In this document: piece after piece, positions 53,967-64,000 of the stretch
How the letters are laid out: each line of letters opens with the position of its first letter
Position numbering within the stretch: position 1 is the first letter of the stretch
Assembly: GCA_002729235.1 (NCBI GenBank)
Contig: PBTY01000093.1
Coordinates: 1 to 64,000, forward strand
Direction of reading: 5' to 3'
Length of the DNA stretch: 64,000 nucleotides
From: Rickettsiales bacterium
GTDB taxonomy: Bacteria; Bacteroidota; Bacteroidia; Cytophagales; Cyclobacteriaceae
The notes under the pieces: model-generated
What the model saw: only the letters and a program-made list of their open reading frames with translations
Database searches by the model: none
What the model was told of the DNA's origin: nothing
Program-made: the position numbers and the translations under genes

Positions 53967-54162
53967 AGATCATGTATTATATGAAATGCAAAGTTAGGGA
54001 TTAATCTCACGTAATAGGCATTCCGTGGTATTAATTACATGTGAAGGAGTGAAAATGTGCTTGAATGACACCTAAACCCCTACCGTTTGCTACAAGGAAG
54101 TTTTGTCACATTATTTCAATAGTTTTAGCCACAACTACCTGAAAATTAACCTAATTCACCGC

Positions 54163-57100
54163 ATGCAAATCAATTTATCAAGACTAAACTGTATTAATCC
54201 AAGTTTTACAAGTTTGTGGAAGGCATTAATCCTCCTGGTGGCCATACTAACTTTTGAGTTGGCAAATGGTCAGACGATTAACTCTGATAATCAGAAAGAG
54301 TATTTTGAGTTGGCAGACTCCATGCTTTTCTATCGAACTGATATCCAGCAATCGCAGGTACTTTGGAAGTCTTTGATGGACTATTATCAGCTTAATCAAG
54401 AAGAAAATAGATTTATAAAAGCAAAAGGTTATTATGCAGAGAGTTTCATGCGTATGGGTGATTCTGAAATGGCCAAAACGATCAGTGAAGAACTAATTGA
54501 TCAGGCCAGATTAATGAATCAGCCTTTTAATGTTAACCTGGCCAAGGCGTATTATTTAATCGCTTTATATAACAATAACGTTGAGAGAGATCGTCAAAAG
54601 GCTCTCAAAACAATTTATGATGGGTTAGATAAAACCACCAAAATTCCCGGATCAAAGGATCTGTCTGCCAATACGGAGTTGTACTATTTAGCGGCTTATG
54701 AACATCGGATGACAGATGATTTACCTGATGCGATCAAAATGGCTGAATTAGCAGCTAAGGTTGATGTAGATCATCGGAAATCCAGCGGTATATATCCTGA
54801 GTGGATACTGGCTTTGGCACAAATGTCTCGCTTTGAAGAGGCACAAAAAAGGGCGAATGAATACTATGAAATCTCTCAGCTTCCATCTGTACCATCATAT
54901 TATGAAAAATATGCACTGCAGCAATTGGCATATGTCTATGAATTGATGGGTAAATACCAGGAAGCTGCTGAAAATAGAAAAATGAACTATGAGAATCTTT
55001 TGAAGGAATATGGACCAGACAATGGAGAAACTCAATTGATGCGAATGGATTATGGAATGGATTTGATTTTTCTTGGAAGGTTGGATGAGGCCATTAAGAC
55101 ATTGAAAGAATCTCTAGTTGAGGTGGAGAAATACTACCAAAAAGGGTATGAATGGATTGTGGGATCAAACAACTTAGCTGCAGCATACCGGATTAATGGA
55201 GATTTACAAGAGGCAATGCAACTTGAGAAAGAAGTTTTAAAAACTGCCATGGATAATCCTCAAATACCAAAATCCCAAATAGCCGAGTACCATGATACCA
55301 TGGGACAAATCTATTTTAAGATGGGCAAGTTTGATTCTGCTACCGTTTATTACAAACGATCACTACAACTGTGGGAAGAATCCTTTGGGACCAATAATCA
55401 GCAATACATTCAGACGTTAAATAAGATTTCTCGTTTACAAATCGCACAAGGTAATTATAACACTTCTATTGAGGCTTCCAGCCAGGTTAGGTCTCAATTA
55501 AAAGCTCAACACGGCGAGAACTGGAGAATTGGGTTGCAGTTTTACAGCCCACTCGCTTATGGCTATTATCTATCCAATAAGTACGATTCTGCCAGTGAAA
55601 TCTTGCAAGAAGATAATGCCTATTACTTAAAATACATCAGGGATTATTTTTCTGCGATGACGGAGTTTCAGCGCAAGAAATTCTATGGAATGTTTGAAGA
55701 GTACATCTCGGCTTATTTGACTATCTGTATGAAGAGTGCTGACAAGGTAGATCTTGATCAGCTATTTTCATTCCAGCAACAGACAAAAGGCATACTACTC
55801 AATAGTGAGGTAGCGGTACAGAAACGTATAAGAGCTATAGATGATAGAAGTGTACAAAACCTATATGATCAAACCATGAATCTGAAGTCTAAGATGGGTC
55901 GCTATTTAACTTTATCTGAAGATGAGCTTTCAAAACTCAACTTAGACCTTGACCACTTAACCGATTCCTTATCCAACCTGGAAAACGAATTGATCAAAAT
56001 ATCCGGAGTTTACAACCAGCCACCTGTAGTACAATCACTAGTAGATATAAGCAAGTCACTGAAAGGTAAAGAAGTAGTAGTTGAAATCATCAAAGTGCCT
56101 GTTTTCGACTTCAACTCTATGAAAGTAAGTGATGAAGTCGCTTACATGGCGATGCTTATTTTCAAGGATTCTGGTAAAAATCGGTTAGTTGTTTTAGAAA
56201 ATGGAAATCAGATTGAGAAATACGTTTCAACACTCTACCAGAATAGTCAAAAGTATCAAATGGTAGATGATCTAACTGCTGATATCGTATGGGGCCCGAT
56301 TGAAAAAGAATTAAGCAAAACGAAGCGAATATTCATCAACAATGATGGTATTTATCACCGGGTGAATCTTCAAACCCTCTACAATTCACACTCTGGTAAA
56401 TATGTTGGCGATGAATACCAATTTATCAATATCTCTTCTGTTAATGATATACCAGGATTTAGAGAGTCAATCAAATTAAAAACACTATCAGGGGCATCCA
56501 ATGATATTGTTCTGTTTGGGAACCCTGATTTTGGTGACGCGGATCAATCGTATGATGATACTCGAAGTTCCTGGGGAGCTCTTCCGGGGACGAAAAAAGA
56601 AGTCATGAATATTGTTGATTTAATTGAATCCGATCACACTTTTACACCGCTTCTTTTTACTGAAGAAAACGCCACAGAACATGATGTGAAAGAAATAAAC
56701 TCGCCTATGGTATTGCACATAGCCACACACGGCTTCTTTGAAACACAGCGAACTGATCTGAAAGACCCATTATTAAGAACAGGGCTACTTTTCAAAGGGG
56801 CTAATTCTGGCTTAACTCATCTGACAAACGAATTAGGGTCTCTTTCTGACGAAGATGATGGTGTGTTAACGGCATTTGAAGCACAGCTATTGAACCTGAA
56901 TCAAACACAACTAGTGGTATTATCTGCTTGCGAAACAGGTTTGGGAGAGTTGGAAAACGGACAAGGAGTTTACGGATTGCAGTATTCACTCAAGAAAGCC
57001 GGTGCAGAGCACATATTGATGTCTCTTTGGAAAGTGGATGATGAAGTGACACAAGAATTGATGACTTCATTTTATCAATATTGGTTATCTGGTAAGTCTT

Positions 57101-57186
57101 TGAGAAAGGCTTTTTCAAAAGCTCAAAGACACATTCAAAAGCAATATGAACATCCCTATTATTGGGGAGCATTTATATTAAACTAA
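54163..57186 (+). CDS. Exported TPR-CHAT (caspase-like) protease
   Basis: This encodes 1,007 aa from ATG 54163; an upstream TTG would add 20 unlikely residues. A signal peptide (ALILLVAILTFELANGQ) is followed by many TPR-type helices through about residue 480 (DTMGQIYFKMGKFDSATVYY) and a helical linker. The CHAT protease domain carries catalytic His in LHIATHGFF (near 853) and Cys in VLSACETGLG (near 920). Both catalytic residues are intact. The leader indicates a periplasmic peptidase, with TPRs choosing the partner. A paralogue lies 5 kb downstream across a metalloprotease gene. Confidence 0.88.
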   Translation: MQINLSRLNCINPSFTSLWKALILLVAILTFELANGQTINSDNQKEYFELADSMLFYRTDIQQSQVLWKSLMDYYQLNQEENRFIKAKGYYAESFMRMGDSEMAKTISEELIDQARLMNQPFNVNLAKAYYLIALYNNNVERDRQKALKTIYDGLDKTTKIPGSKDLSANTELYYLAAYEHRMTDDLPDAIKMAELAAKVDVDHRKSSGIYPEWILALAQMSRFEEAQKRANEYYEISQLPSVPSYYEKYALQQLAYVYELMGKYQEAAENRKMNYENLLKEYGPDNGETQLMRMDYGMDLIFLGRLDEAIKTLKESLVEVEKYYQKGYEWIVGSNNLAAAYRINGDLQEAMQLEKEVLKTAMDNPQIPKSQIAEYHDTMGQIYFKMGKFDSATVYYKRSLQLWEESFGTNNQQYIQTLNKISRLQIAQGNYNTSIEASSQVRSQLKAQHGENWRIGLQFYSPLAYGYYLSNKYDSASEILQEDNAYYLKYIRDYFSAMTEFQRKKFYGMFEEYISAYLTICMKSADKVDLDQLFSFQQQTKGILLNSEVAVQKRIRAIDDRSVQNLYDQTMNLKSKMGRYLTLSEDELSKLNLDLDHLTDSLSNLENELIKISGVYNQPPVVQSLVDISKSLKGKEVVVEIIKVPVFDFNSMKVSDEVAYMAMLIFKDSGKNRLVVLENGNQIEKYVSTLYQNSQKYQMVDDLTADIVWGPIEKELSKTKRIFINNDGIYHRVNLQTLYNSHSGKYVGDEYQFINISSVNDIPGFRESIKLKTLSGASNDIVLFGNPDFGDADQSYDDTRSSWGALPGTKKEVMNIVDLIESDHTFTPLLFTEENATEHDVKEINSPMVLHIATHGFFETQRTDLKDPLLRTGLLFKGANSGLTHLTNELGSLSDEDDGVLTAFEAQLLNLNQTQLVVLSACETGLGELENGQGVYGLQYSLKKAGAEHILMSLWKVDDEVTQELMTSFYQYWLSGKSLRKAFSKAQRHIQKQYEHPYYWGAFILN

Positions 57187-57190
57187 AATG

Positions 57191-57219
57191 AAAAAGCCCT
57201 GACAATTGCCAGGGCTTTT
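57191..57219. terminator. Bidirectional terminator
   Basis: AAAAAGCCCTG and CAGGGCTTTT form a stem around ACAATTGC with A-tracts and T-tracts on both sides. It lies between the convergent CHAT and metalloprotease genes and can serve both. Confidence 0.8.
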
Positions 57220-57222
57220 CAC

Positions 57223-60200
57223 TTATTCCTTTATGACTCGTTTGAGATGGCTTTCTCCATCTGCCTCTATTTTCAAAAGATAGGAACCCTTCGCTAAAGA
57301 ACTCAAATTGATAACGGCTTCTTCACCTTGTACCTCTGGTGTGAAATCACCAATTATCCTACCCTCAAGATCGAATAACGTAATGGTATTAATCTCTTGA
57401 AAGCCAAAGATGGTCAGATATTCTTTTACCGGGTTAGGATAAACCTCCAGACCATTTACTAGATCCAATCCCAGAATCAACTCTTCGACCGTAACCGAGA
57501 AAGCATCACTTGCAGTACCACCTCTCCCATCATCTGCGGTGATGGTGAAGGTAGCTGTCCCAAGTCCAACTTCTTCAATAATTAGGAAAGTTCCGCCTAC
57601 TACAGCTGTTACTACTGACTCATCTGACACACTAACGGAATAGGTCAAATCATCACCATCTTCATCTGCAAAAGCTCCATCCAAATCAATGGTTTCATTG
57701 TCAAATCCTTCAAAGAAAGACAAATTATCAAACGCATCAGCCAATGTAGGAGCTTTATTAGGACCTAATACTCTGAATATGATTTGATCCTCAACAGAAC
57801 CTCCAAAACCGTCTGACGCGGTGATTATTAAAGTGGAAGACCCTTCAGCCACCTCGGTGATCGTCAAGACAGAATCTTCTGAAATGCTTACGTCAACAGC
57901 ACCTGTATTGGAATTAGTTATGGAGAAGGTAATGGTGTCACCATTGGGATCAGAGAAGAAATCCATGAGATCAAACTGAGTAGAACCAAATTCAATGTCT
58001 ACATCAGTATCTGGTATGTCAGTTGTGATAGGGTTTGCATTTACACGCACCATGAATACATCCGTCACTGAAGTTCCTCCAAGAGTTGGATTAGAAGCTT
58101 GAACCGAGATATTGGTCATACCAAAGCCCACTTCTGTAAGCGTTAGCGTGGTACCATCAACACTCGTAGTAAGTACAGTTTCATCACTGCTGGATACTAC
58201 AAACGCAAGATTCTCTTTACCATCCAAATCTTCACCAAAAACATCTGTCAGATCTACCGTAGTACTCTCGAACCCTGCCTGTAATAACTGGTCTTCTATT
58301 GCATTGACAATGTACGGTTCAGGAAGTGGCTGTGTCACACTTACTTCAAATGAAGTCTCTACAGACGCACCCAATGGATCAGTGGCTGTAAGCGTTACCA
58401 CTACCCCAGTTCCTTCAATTCCCTGCTCCGTGATTACCAGATTAGTACCGTCTATCGCTACCGTGATTACATCTGAACTCGAAGCAGAGGCTGTGATGGT
58501 TAGCTCGTCCTCATCAGGATCCGAGAACACCTCACTTATATCTATGATCAGTTCATTGAAGAATAAATCCAAATCCTGATTTTCAATCTCATTGACAACT
58601 ATTGGAGCACTATTTGGTGAACCACCCGTATATACAAAGCCTGTGGTAAATCCTGACATGATGTAATCTTCAAGATCATCACCATTGATATCCCCTAATG
58701 TAGTTCCAGATAGTGTTAGATCGCTGATGGTTTTTGATTTGATAATGAAACCATCATCTTCCTGGAAGGATCCTAAATTAATAGTATCCGCGAAATCAGT
58801 CTTTCCATATATGGTATATACCCCATCATTAACCGGGTCTCCAGCAAGATCGACAATGGACAAGGTAAAATCATTAATACCATCCTGGTTGCTATCGAAA
58901 CCTCCAGACATTGTGGGTCTTAATTGATAATCATTGTTATTAACAATAACTGTTACACCTCTATTTAAAATGGCGGTACTGTCTAAATCCAACACCTTAC
59001 CAACCTCATCTCCAGTTCCATAGATCAAATAGATGTATCCAGGTGCGGCATAATTATATGACTCTTTCACCGCAATGTCATCAAATCCATCATTGTTGAT
59101 ATCACCAATAGAACCGACATCATATATCCAGGCTCCTGTTGATTTGTTCATAATATATCCATTAGTTCCATCTAGATCTGTCAATAATAGTTCCTCAGGA
59201 AAGTTTCCATCACGACCATAAATGACGGTCGTATATGAATCATTAAATAAGCCGACAAAGGTTCCGGAAAGCGAAACCACCGCAAAATCATCTATACCAT
59301 CACCGTTCACATCACCAACATCATCCACGTCATATCCATATTTTGCAGAACTTGTGGTAGTTAACCCATTGATATAGAAACCGTTGGAGCCATCAATTGC
59401 GTCTAATTGGAATCGGGCCGTTGGAGAAGCACTTCCATAGATGATAAATACAATCCCTGCAGCATTGGAAGCCGGAGCACTCATTATCACGTCATCGAAC
59501 CCATCGTTGTTTACATCACCTACGCCTGAAGCCTTGGATGGTGTGAAGCCTGTTACAGCATCTAGTGCGATAACGAATCCGTTGGTGCCGTCTATGGTGG
59601 TCAAGTCAAAAGTACTTCCGAGATCAGCACTACCAAATATGACATTTACTTCTGATCCATTGATTCCAATGATGTCCGTAATTCCATCACCATTGACATC
59701 ACCAGCGTTTTCATAGAAGTTACCTCCTGAGAAGGTTAATTGATTGGCATAAGACTCATCAGCCAGTGTTAACGTATCTGGGTTACTTGAAGCTCCAAAA
59801 ATGAGATAGTTTCTCACAAAGAAGTCCATCAGACCATCATTGTTAACATCTCCTGCATAATTGATGTCTCCATTCGCATCTGTAATTAACATCCCCGATG
59901 AAGCATCAAAATCTTCTACAAATGTTATCTGACGTGTTTCCTCTGAAACTGTAATATAATCTTCGTGGTATAAGGTGTCTGAATGGTATTCATTGTAGGC
60001 AATCATGGTTACATCAAACACGCCTGGAGTACTGTAGAAAACATCTACATAATTATTAGAGGATGTCTCGGTATCTGCTCCCTCAAAGATCCAATTCACT
60101 TTAACATCAGGTCCTGTTGAATTCGAATTGAATGATATTTTGTTACCCTCAATGATCTCGGTACTACTTACGTTAAAGTTGGCAAAAACCTCAGTACCTA

Positions 60201-62055
60201 TGATGTACTGTTCGGCAATCTCAGCACTAGTAAGAGGTCTATTGTAGAAAAACAGGTCGTCGAGATACCCGTAAAACTTATGTAAGTTGGTTCCAAACCA
60301 CTTTTGACCAATAATGATGGGGCTGGTAGAGCTTGCCATCGCTTCATCAAGAGCCCCATCCGCTGCTAATTCACCATTGATATAAACTTGGTATGATTCC
60401 GCATCAATTGAAACACCTAAATGGTACCATTCATTGGTATTGAATGTATACTTAATGACTGCATTGGTTACTAGTTCTAAATACAAACTGTCGGTATCAC
60501 TATTATACCAAATACCAAACTGTCCTGGATCTACTGAACCTGAATCGGCTCTGTTAATAAACGGCAGGTTTCCAGAAGTTTTTGAAGTTCGAAACCAGAA
60601 ACTGAACCCAACTTCATTGGTGATAGATTCTAAAGTTGTGGAGTTGGGAATTTCCAAATAATTTGTTTGTGCTATATAAACAGCTTTTGGACTTTTATTG
60701 AAACGATCAGAGTAAAAACCAATTGAACCTGTAGCTTCTATGATATTGTTTGAGGTGGTGTCAGAAAAATCTCCATCAAGAGGAAAATAAGAAATCAATC
60801 CTGTTTCGAGATCAGTTTCTGAAACGGTGATATAATCTGCGATAGTTAGTGTGTCAAAGGTTGTTCGGTCTCCTACAATTAATGTTACATCATAAGTACC
60901 CGGGCTATTATACAACACAACCGGTTGTTCAGCATCTGTTGTATCTGGGTTTCCCCCTTCAAAAATCCATTGATAACTAGTGGCCTCGCCAGTACCAGTG
61001 CTTGTAAAACTAACAGATGACCCTACTCCAATGGAGGTCAGATTACTTGTAAAAGACGCTGTTAAAACATTGTTTTGAAGTGTATATCCAATAGCGTCAA
61101 AATAAGCTCTTACTACAGGACCAATGTCATGATTGGACTCTCCATAATTAATGATTGGTGACATAAGGGAATTAGCATCTCCTTGTGTATAAGTACTTTC
61201 ATCGAGGTGACCTAAGGTTGAACCTTGCGAATATTCCGTTGGTGCATACACTTTTGGTCTTCCCTCAAAATCTTCAGCGACTCTACTGCTGTGCATATGC
61301 AGATCATCGCTTGTTAGTTGGGTAAACAGGTCGGCCGAGAGGCCAATAAAATCAGTAAGTGCCGTACTATCTCCACTGAAAATCAATTCGTCATAAACTG
61401 TTGGACGAGTCTCCCCACTTAGATCATATCCTAGTGAATAAGAGTCAGTTTCTTCTGTATAAGAGTTGGAACCTAAAAAGCCCAGGCCATGACAAAACTC
61501 GTGCATGACTACAGAGACAAAATCAATTTGATTGGAAGGAACCTGACCGTCTGTTGCATAATACCAATCTGTAAAGTCTGAGTTAATGGTTACCTGGATA
61601 TCTGGGTTGGAGGGTTCCTGGTCTGTGTTTCTCAATTGATTCCATAATCCCACAGGGTACCACCTGTTACTGGTGTCCGTACTGGTGTAATATGTCCAGG
61701 GCCCAGCCGAGGCCAATGCATTAGGGTTAGTTGCTGGGGCTTGGTTCACCACAATGTTTATATCTACTAACAGATACAGCTCCTGATCGAATAGTTCAAT
61801 AGCATACTCAAAAGCAGCTTTTGTTTCTTCGGGAAATTCATCATTGTACGTAATAACAAATGAACCAGGTTCATTGGCGACAGCAGCCATTCGACTATTG
61901 GCAAATGGCGAAGGTCGACGACTAACGACCGATTCTTTGCCCAAAAGAGGCTCGAAATCAATCTTAGGTTTTACACTTTGAACATTAGTTTCTTGCGAGT
62001 AGCTTTTCGTGAAAAATAGGAAAAGTACCAAAACTGCGGAAAGACAATACTTCAT
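57223..62055 (-). CDS. T9SS-exported multidomain metalloprotease
   Basis: This encodes 1,610 aa with signal peptide about 1-20. A metzincin-type catalytic domain carries VVMHEFCHGLGFLGS near residue 182 (HExxHxxG). PKD-like (about 335-415), concanavalin/LamG-like (about 430-620) and second PKD-like domains follow. Then come a run of FG-GAP/integrin-type repeats (GDVNNDGLMDFF, GDVNGDGITDI and others, about 715-1145), cadherin-like repeats ending each time in a serine/threonine-rich strand, and a C-terminal sorting domain (LVNGLEVYPNPVKEYLTIFG). Export by type IX secretion and cell-surface or extracellular protein degradation or adhesion follow. Confidence 0.88.
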   Translation of the reverse strand: MKYCLSAVLVLFLFFTKSYSQETNVQSVKPKIDFEPLLGKESVVSRRPSPFANSRMAAVANEPGSFVITYNDEFPEETKAAFEYAIELFDQELYLLVDINIVVNQAPATNPNALASAGPWTYYTSTDTSNRWYPVGLWNQLRNTDQEPSNPDIQVTINSDFTDWYYATDGQVPSNQIDFVSVVMHEFCHGLGFLGSNSYTEETDSYSLGYDLSGETRPTVYDELIFSGDSTALTDFIGLSADLFTQLTSDDLHMHSSRVAEDFEGRPKVYAPTEYSQGSTLGHLDESTYTQGDANSLMSPIINYGESNHDIGPVVRAYFDAIGYTLQNNVLTASFTSNLTSIGVGSSVSFTSTGTGEATSYQWIFEGGNPDTTDAEQPVVLYNSPGTYDVTLIVGDRTTFDTLTIADYITVSETDLETGLISYFPLDGDFSDTTSNNIIEATGSIGFYSDRFNKSPKAVYIAQTNYLEIPNSTTLESITNEVGFSFWFRTSKTSGNLPFINRADSGSVDPGQFGIWYNSDTDSLYLELVTNAVIKYTFNTNEWYHLGVSIDAESYQVYINGELAADGALDEAMASSTSPIIIGQKWFGTNLHKFYGYLDDLFFYNRPLTSAEIAEQYIIGTEVFANFNVSSTEIIEGNKISFNSNSTGPDVKVNWIFEGADTETSSNNYVDVFYSTPGVFDVTMIAYNEYHSDTLYHEDYITVSEETRQITFVEDFDASSGMLITDANGDINYAGDVNNDGLMDFFVRNYLIFGASSNPDTLTLADESYANQLTFSGGNFYENAGDVNGDGITDIIGINGSEVNVIFGSADLGSTFDLTTIDGTNGFVIALDAVTGFTPSKASGVGDVNNDGFDDVIMSAPASNAAGIVFIIYGSASPTARFQLDAIDGSNGFYINGLTTTSSAKYGYDVDDVGDVNGDGIDDFAVVSLSGTFVGLFNDSYTTVIYGRDGNFPEELLLTDLDGTNGYIMNKSTGAWIYDVGSIGDINNDGFDDIAVKESYNYAAPGYIYLIYGTGDEVGKVLDLDSTAILNRGVTVIVNNNDYQLRPTMSGGFDSNQDGINDFTLSIVDLAGDPVNDGVYTIYGKTDFADTINLGSFQEDDGFIIKSKTISDLTLSGTTLGDINGDDLEDYIMSGFTTGFVYTGGSPNSAPIVVNEIENQDLDLFFNELIIDISEVFSDPDEDELTITASASSSDVITVAIDGTNLVITEQGIEGTGVVVTLTATDPLGASVETSFEVSVTQPLPEPYIVNAIEDQLLQAGFESTTVDLTDVFGEDLDGKENLAFVVSSSDETVLTTSVDGTTLTLTEVGFGMTNISVQASNPTLGGTSVTDVFMVRVNANPITTDIPDTDVDIEFGSTQFDLMDFFSDPNGDTITFSITNSNTGAVDVSISEDSVLTITEVAEGSSTLIITASDGFGGSVEDQIIFRVLGPNKAPTLADAFDNLSFFEGFDNETIDLDGAFADEDGDDLTYSVSVSDESVVTAVVGGTFLIIEEVGLGTATFTITADDGRGGTASDAFSVTVEELILGLDLVNGLEVYPNPVKEYLTIFGFQEINTITLFDLEGRIIGDFTPEVQGEEAVINLSSLAKGSYLLKIEADGESHLKRVIKE

Positions 62056-62127
62056 GAATTAGTTAAATTAGACATTGGTGATTTCGGTAATATAATATAA
62101 TTCTTTAATATACAGATGTATTAATCG

Positions 62128-64000
62128 ATGAATCAACTCACCAATAAGCCGCTGATAATGAGTCTCATAAAACGGAGCAAGTCATTCACTATTTTATTAT
62201 TTTCCATCTTGGTATTGTGCAATTTTGCAAATAGTCAGGATGTGAATGATAAATCTCTTAAAGAATTACAAATCCTAGCTGATAGCCTATTTTTTTACAA
62301 CATTGATAACACACAGGCAAGTGCTATTTATCAAAAGTTAGCAGAAACTTATGATAGCCTACAATCGTGGAATCAATTTCTTAGATCCAAATCCATGATG
62401 GCTTGTGCACAAACTCACCTGGGTCATGTAGATAGAGCCATTGACATTGCAGAAGAAGTCATTAATCAGGCCAGGTTGTTGAATCAACCTTTCAATGTCA
62501 ATCTAGCTTATGCTTATTATGCCAAGTATTATTCCGAACACAGGAAAAAATGGAATAGACAAACTTTGATTGACAATCTTTATTCCACACTTGATCAAAC
62601 TACTAAAATTCCAGGGAGTTCCAGGCAGCAACCGAATGCTTTTATCTACTACCGACTTGGTTTGGCCTATCAAAACCAGGAAGACTTATACCTTGCCAAC
62701 AAGTACTATGAAAAAGCCATAGAAGCCGATCAGGATAAACTACTCCGTTATCAAATATTGAAGCGGATGGTTTATTCCTTGACTTTTGCTCATCGCTATG
62801 AAGAGGCTGCTGAAAAAGCTGACGAACTGTTGTCCATAACAATCCAAATAGGTCCAGAAAGCAGACAACATGCAGATGCGTTGATTGCGACTGCACACAA
62901 CAAACAAAGTATGGGCTTATTGAGAGAAGGTCTCAACTTACACAAGAAAGGATTGGATATCTATTCATCCATTCTAGAGAGCTCAGAATCGGATTTACTG
63001 ATGACACAGATGGATCATGGCTACTTTTATCTATTCTCAGGAGACTATGACGTGGCTGCCAACATTATTCAAACTGCAGTGGATGGCATCCGAAAGTATC
63101 ATGGGGAAAATTTGTACTGGATATCAGGTATGAATAATCTGGCTGCTATTAATCGAATGCAAGGCAATTTAAACCAGGCACTTGTCATCCAGCGGGAGGT
63201 AATTAAGAAAGCACCTTATACCACGGACTTGGTCCCCTCGCAAATCGCAGAATTCCATGACACTATGGGACATATTTATTTTGAGTTGGGGCAAAATGAC
63301 TCTGCACTATACCATTACAACATAGCACTTGCAAAGTGGGAAAATACGATGGGTGCAGATGATTATGAGTACGCTCAAACACTCAATAAGGTGTCCAGAC
63401 TTAAGATTGCTCAAGGTCAATACAAAGAAGGAATTGAACTGTCTTTAAAGGTTCGTGATATTGTAAAGCGTATTAGTCAGGATAATTGGCGCATGCTACT
63501 TAGTTATTACTCTCCTCTCTCCTATGGTTACTACCTGGATGGCCAAATGGAAAAAGCCAAAGAGGTGTTTAGCGAGGATAATGCATTTTATATTGACTAT
63601 ATCCGAAAATACTTCTCGTCTATGACTGAGCATCAACGGAAGAAGTTTTATGAAACCTTTGAGCAATATATTTCCGGATACCTAACCATCGGTTCGCAAT
63701 TGGCTTCTGGTGATTCTGAATATTTGGATGAGCTACTTCATTTCCAGCAGCAGACCAAGGGCATTTTGCTCAACAGTGAATTGGCGGTAAAGCAAAAAAT
63801 TAAGTCACTCGGGGATACAGCTATTTTCAATTTGTACAATAATGTAAATCAACTCAAAACGGATATTGGCAATTACTCGAAACTATCAGACACAGAACTA
63901 GATAACCTTCACATTAGTCTTGACAGCCTAAAAGATTTGTTGAGCAACAAGGAGGAGTATTTAATGCTTGCCACCAATATTTATGGAGATAAACCTGATT
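62128..64000 (+). CDS. Exported TPR-CHAT protease paralogue (truncated by window end)
   Basis: ATG at 62128 (or 62158) opens a frame that stays open to the window end, giving about 624 residues. Signal peptide FTILLFSILVLCNFANSQ, then TPR helices closely parallel to the 54163 gene: NQARLLNQPFNVNLAYAYY, HDTMGHIYFELGQNDSALYH, FQQQTKGILLNSELAVKQK. The CHAT catalytic part should lie just beyond the window. It is divergent from the metalloprotease, sharing a 70-bp upstream gap, which suggests joint regulation. Confidence 0.85.
   Translation, partial: MNQLTNKPLIMSLIKRSKSFTILLFSILVLCNFANSQDVNDKSLKELQILADSLFFYNIDNTQASAIYQKLAETYDSLQSWNQFLRSKSMMACAQTHLGHVDRAIDIAEEVINQARLLNQPFNVNLAYAYYAKYYSEHRKKWNRQTLIDNLYSTLDQTTKIPGSSRQQPNAFIYYRLGLAYQNQEDLYLANKYYEKAIEADQDKLLRYQILKRMVYSLTFAHRYEEAAEKADELLSITIQIGPESRQHADALIATAHNKQSMGLLREGLNLHKKGLDIYSSILESSESDLLMTQMDHGYFYLFSGDYDVAANIIQTAVDGIRKYHGENLYWISGMNNLAAINRMQGNLNQALVIQREVIKKAPYTTDLVPSQIAEFHDTMGHIYFELGQNDSALYHYNIALAKWENTMGADDYEYAQTLNKVSRLKIAQGQYKEGIELSLKVRDIVKRISQDNWRMLLSYYSPLSYGYYLDGQMEKAKEVFSEDNAFYIDYIRKYFSSMTEHQRKKFYETFEQYISGYLTIGSQLASGDSEYLDELLHFQQQTKGILLNSELAVKQKIKSLGDTAIFNLYNNVNQLKTDIGNYSKLSDTELDNLHISLDSLKDLLSNKEEYLMLATNIYGDKPD

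Noticed and set aside
58112-58579. 155-aa plus-strand frame opposite the T9SS protease
   Set aside because: Ser/Val-rich low-complexity translation, the mirror of Thr/Asp-rich repeats on the coding strand.
1-64000. CRISPR array, rRNA or tRNA genes
   Set aside because: No regularly spaced identical repeats with unique spacers and no tRNA or rRNA-like segments were recognised by eye. tRNAscan-SE and Infernal would be decisive.

Overview
The window is a chromosomal segment of a Bacteroidota bacterium, most likely a marine-type Cytophagales. Pointers are a SusC/SusD pair, other TonB-linked outer-membrane proteins, a type IX secretion C-terminal domain, DUF4249 lipoproteins, a sortilin-like Asp-box protein and a TAnnTTTG-like promoter. 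No rRNA, tRNA or CRISPR array was recognised.

Left end, about 1-7043: a small, compact, strictly minus-strand element. It holds about 17 tightly overlapping small genes: a rolling-circle-type replication initiator, a candidate capsid protein, a lytic transglycosylase and several tiny membrane, basic or Cys-rich proteins. No integrase or transposase is visible. The element is bracketed by direct copies of a XerCD dif-like site (457-484 and 7016-7043). The right copy has a nearly canonical XerD arm. The 6,559-bp unit therefore looks like a prophage of a small non-tailed, probably ssDNA, phage (FLiP or Obscuriviridae-like by gene content and size) that uses the host Xer machinery. Beside the left junction two dif-like sites lie in inverted orientation around a GC-rich hairpin. 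This is the layout of the CTXphi attP(+) folded substrate. A third dif-like site lies further out.

Host region 7.4-20 kb: a DUF2807 lipoprotein, a large sortilin-like secreted protein, and an operon (12.1-20.1 kb) of a secreted protein, a TonB-dependent receptor, two tandem DUF4249 lipoproteins and a plug-like macroglobulin-type protein. Region 20-28 kb: an MFS transporter, DUF779 plus aldehyde dehydrogenase with a divergent AraC regulator and a visible tandem operator, membrane proteins, an ECF sigma factor and an HTH/membrane protein.

Region 28-42 kb: a Cache-type methyl-accepting protein, then SusC, SusD, SGNH hydrolase, DASS carboxylate permease, a Calx-beta/lamin-tail-like lipoprotein, an esterase lipoprotein and ATP-dependent PEP carboxykinase. 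This suggests uptake and use of an ester-linked organic acid rather than a glycan. Region 42-50 kb: a frameshifted membrane class III nucleotide cyclase convergent with an HD plus Pycsar-effector-type (DUF5706) membrane protein, then an SdiA-regulated-type lipoprotein coupled to a phosphoesterase/kinase-like/Omp85-like fusion.

Region 49-64 kb: an arsenic operon (arsR, arsC, an exported ArsC-like paralogue, ACR3) with two matching operator candidates, a DEAD-box RNA helicase, and two exported TPR-CHAT proteases (the second cut by the window edge) flanking a 1,610-aa T9SS-exported metalloprotease.
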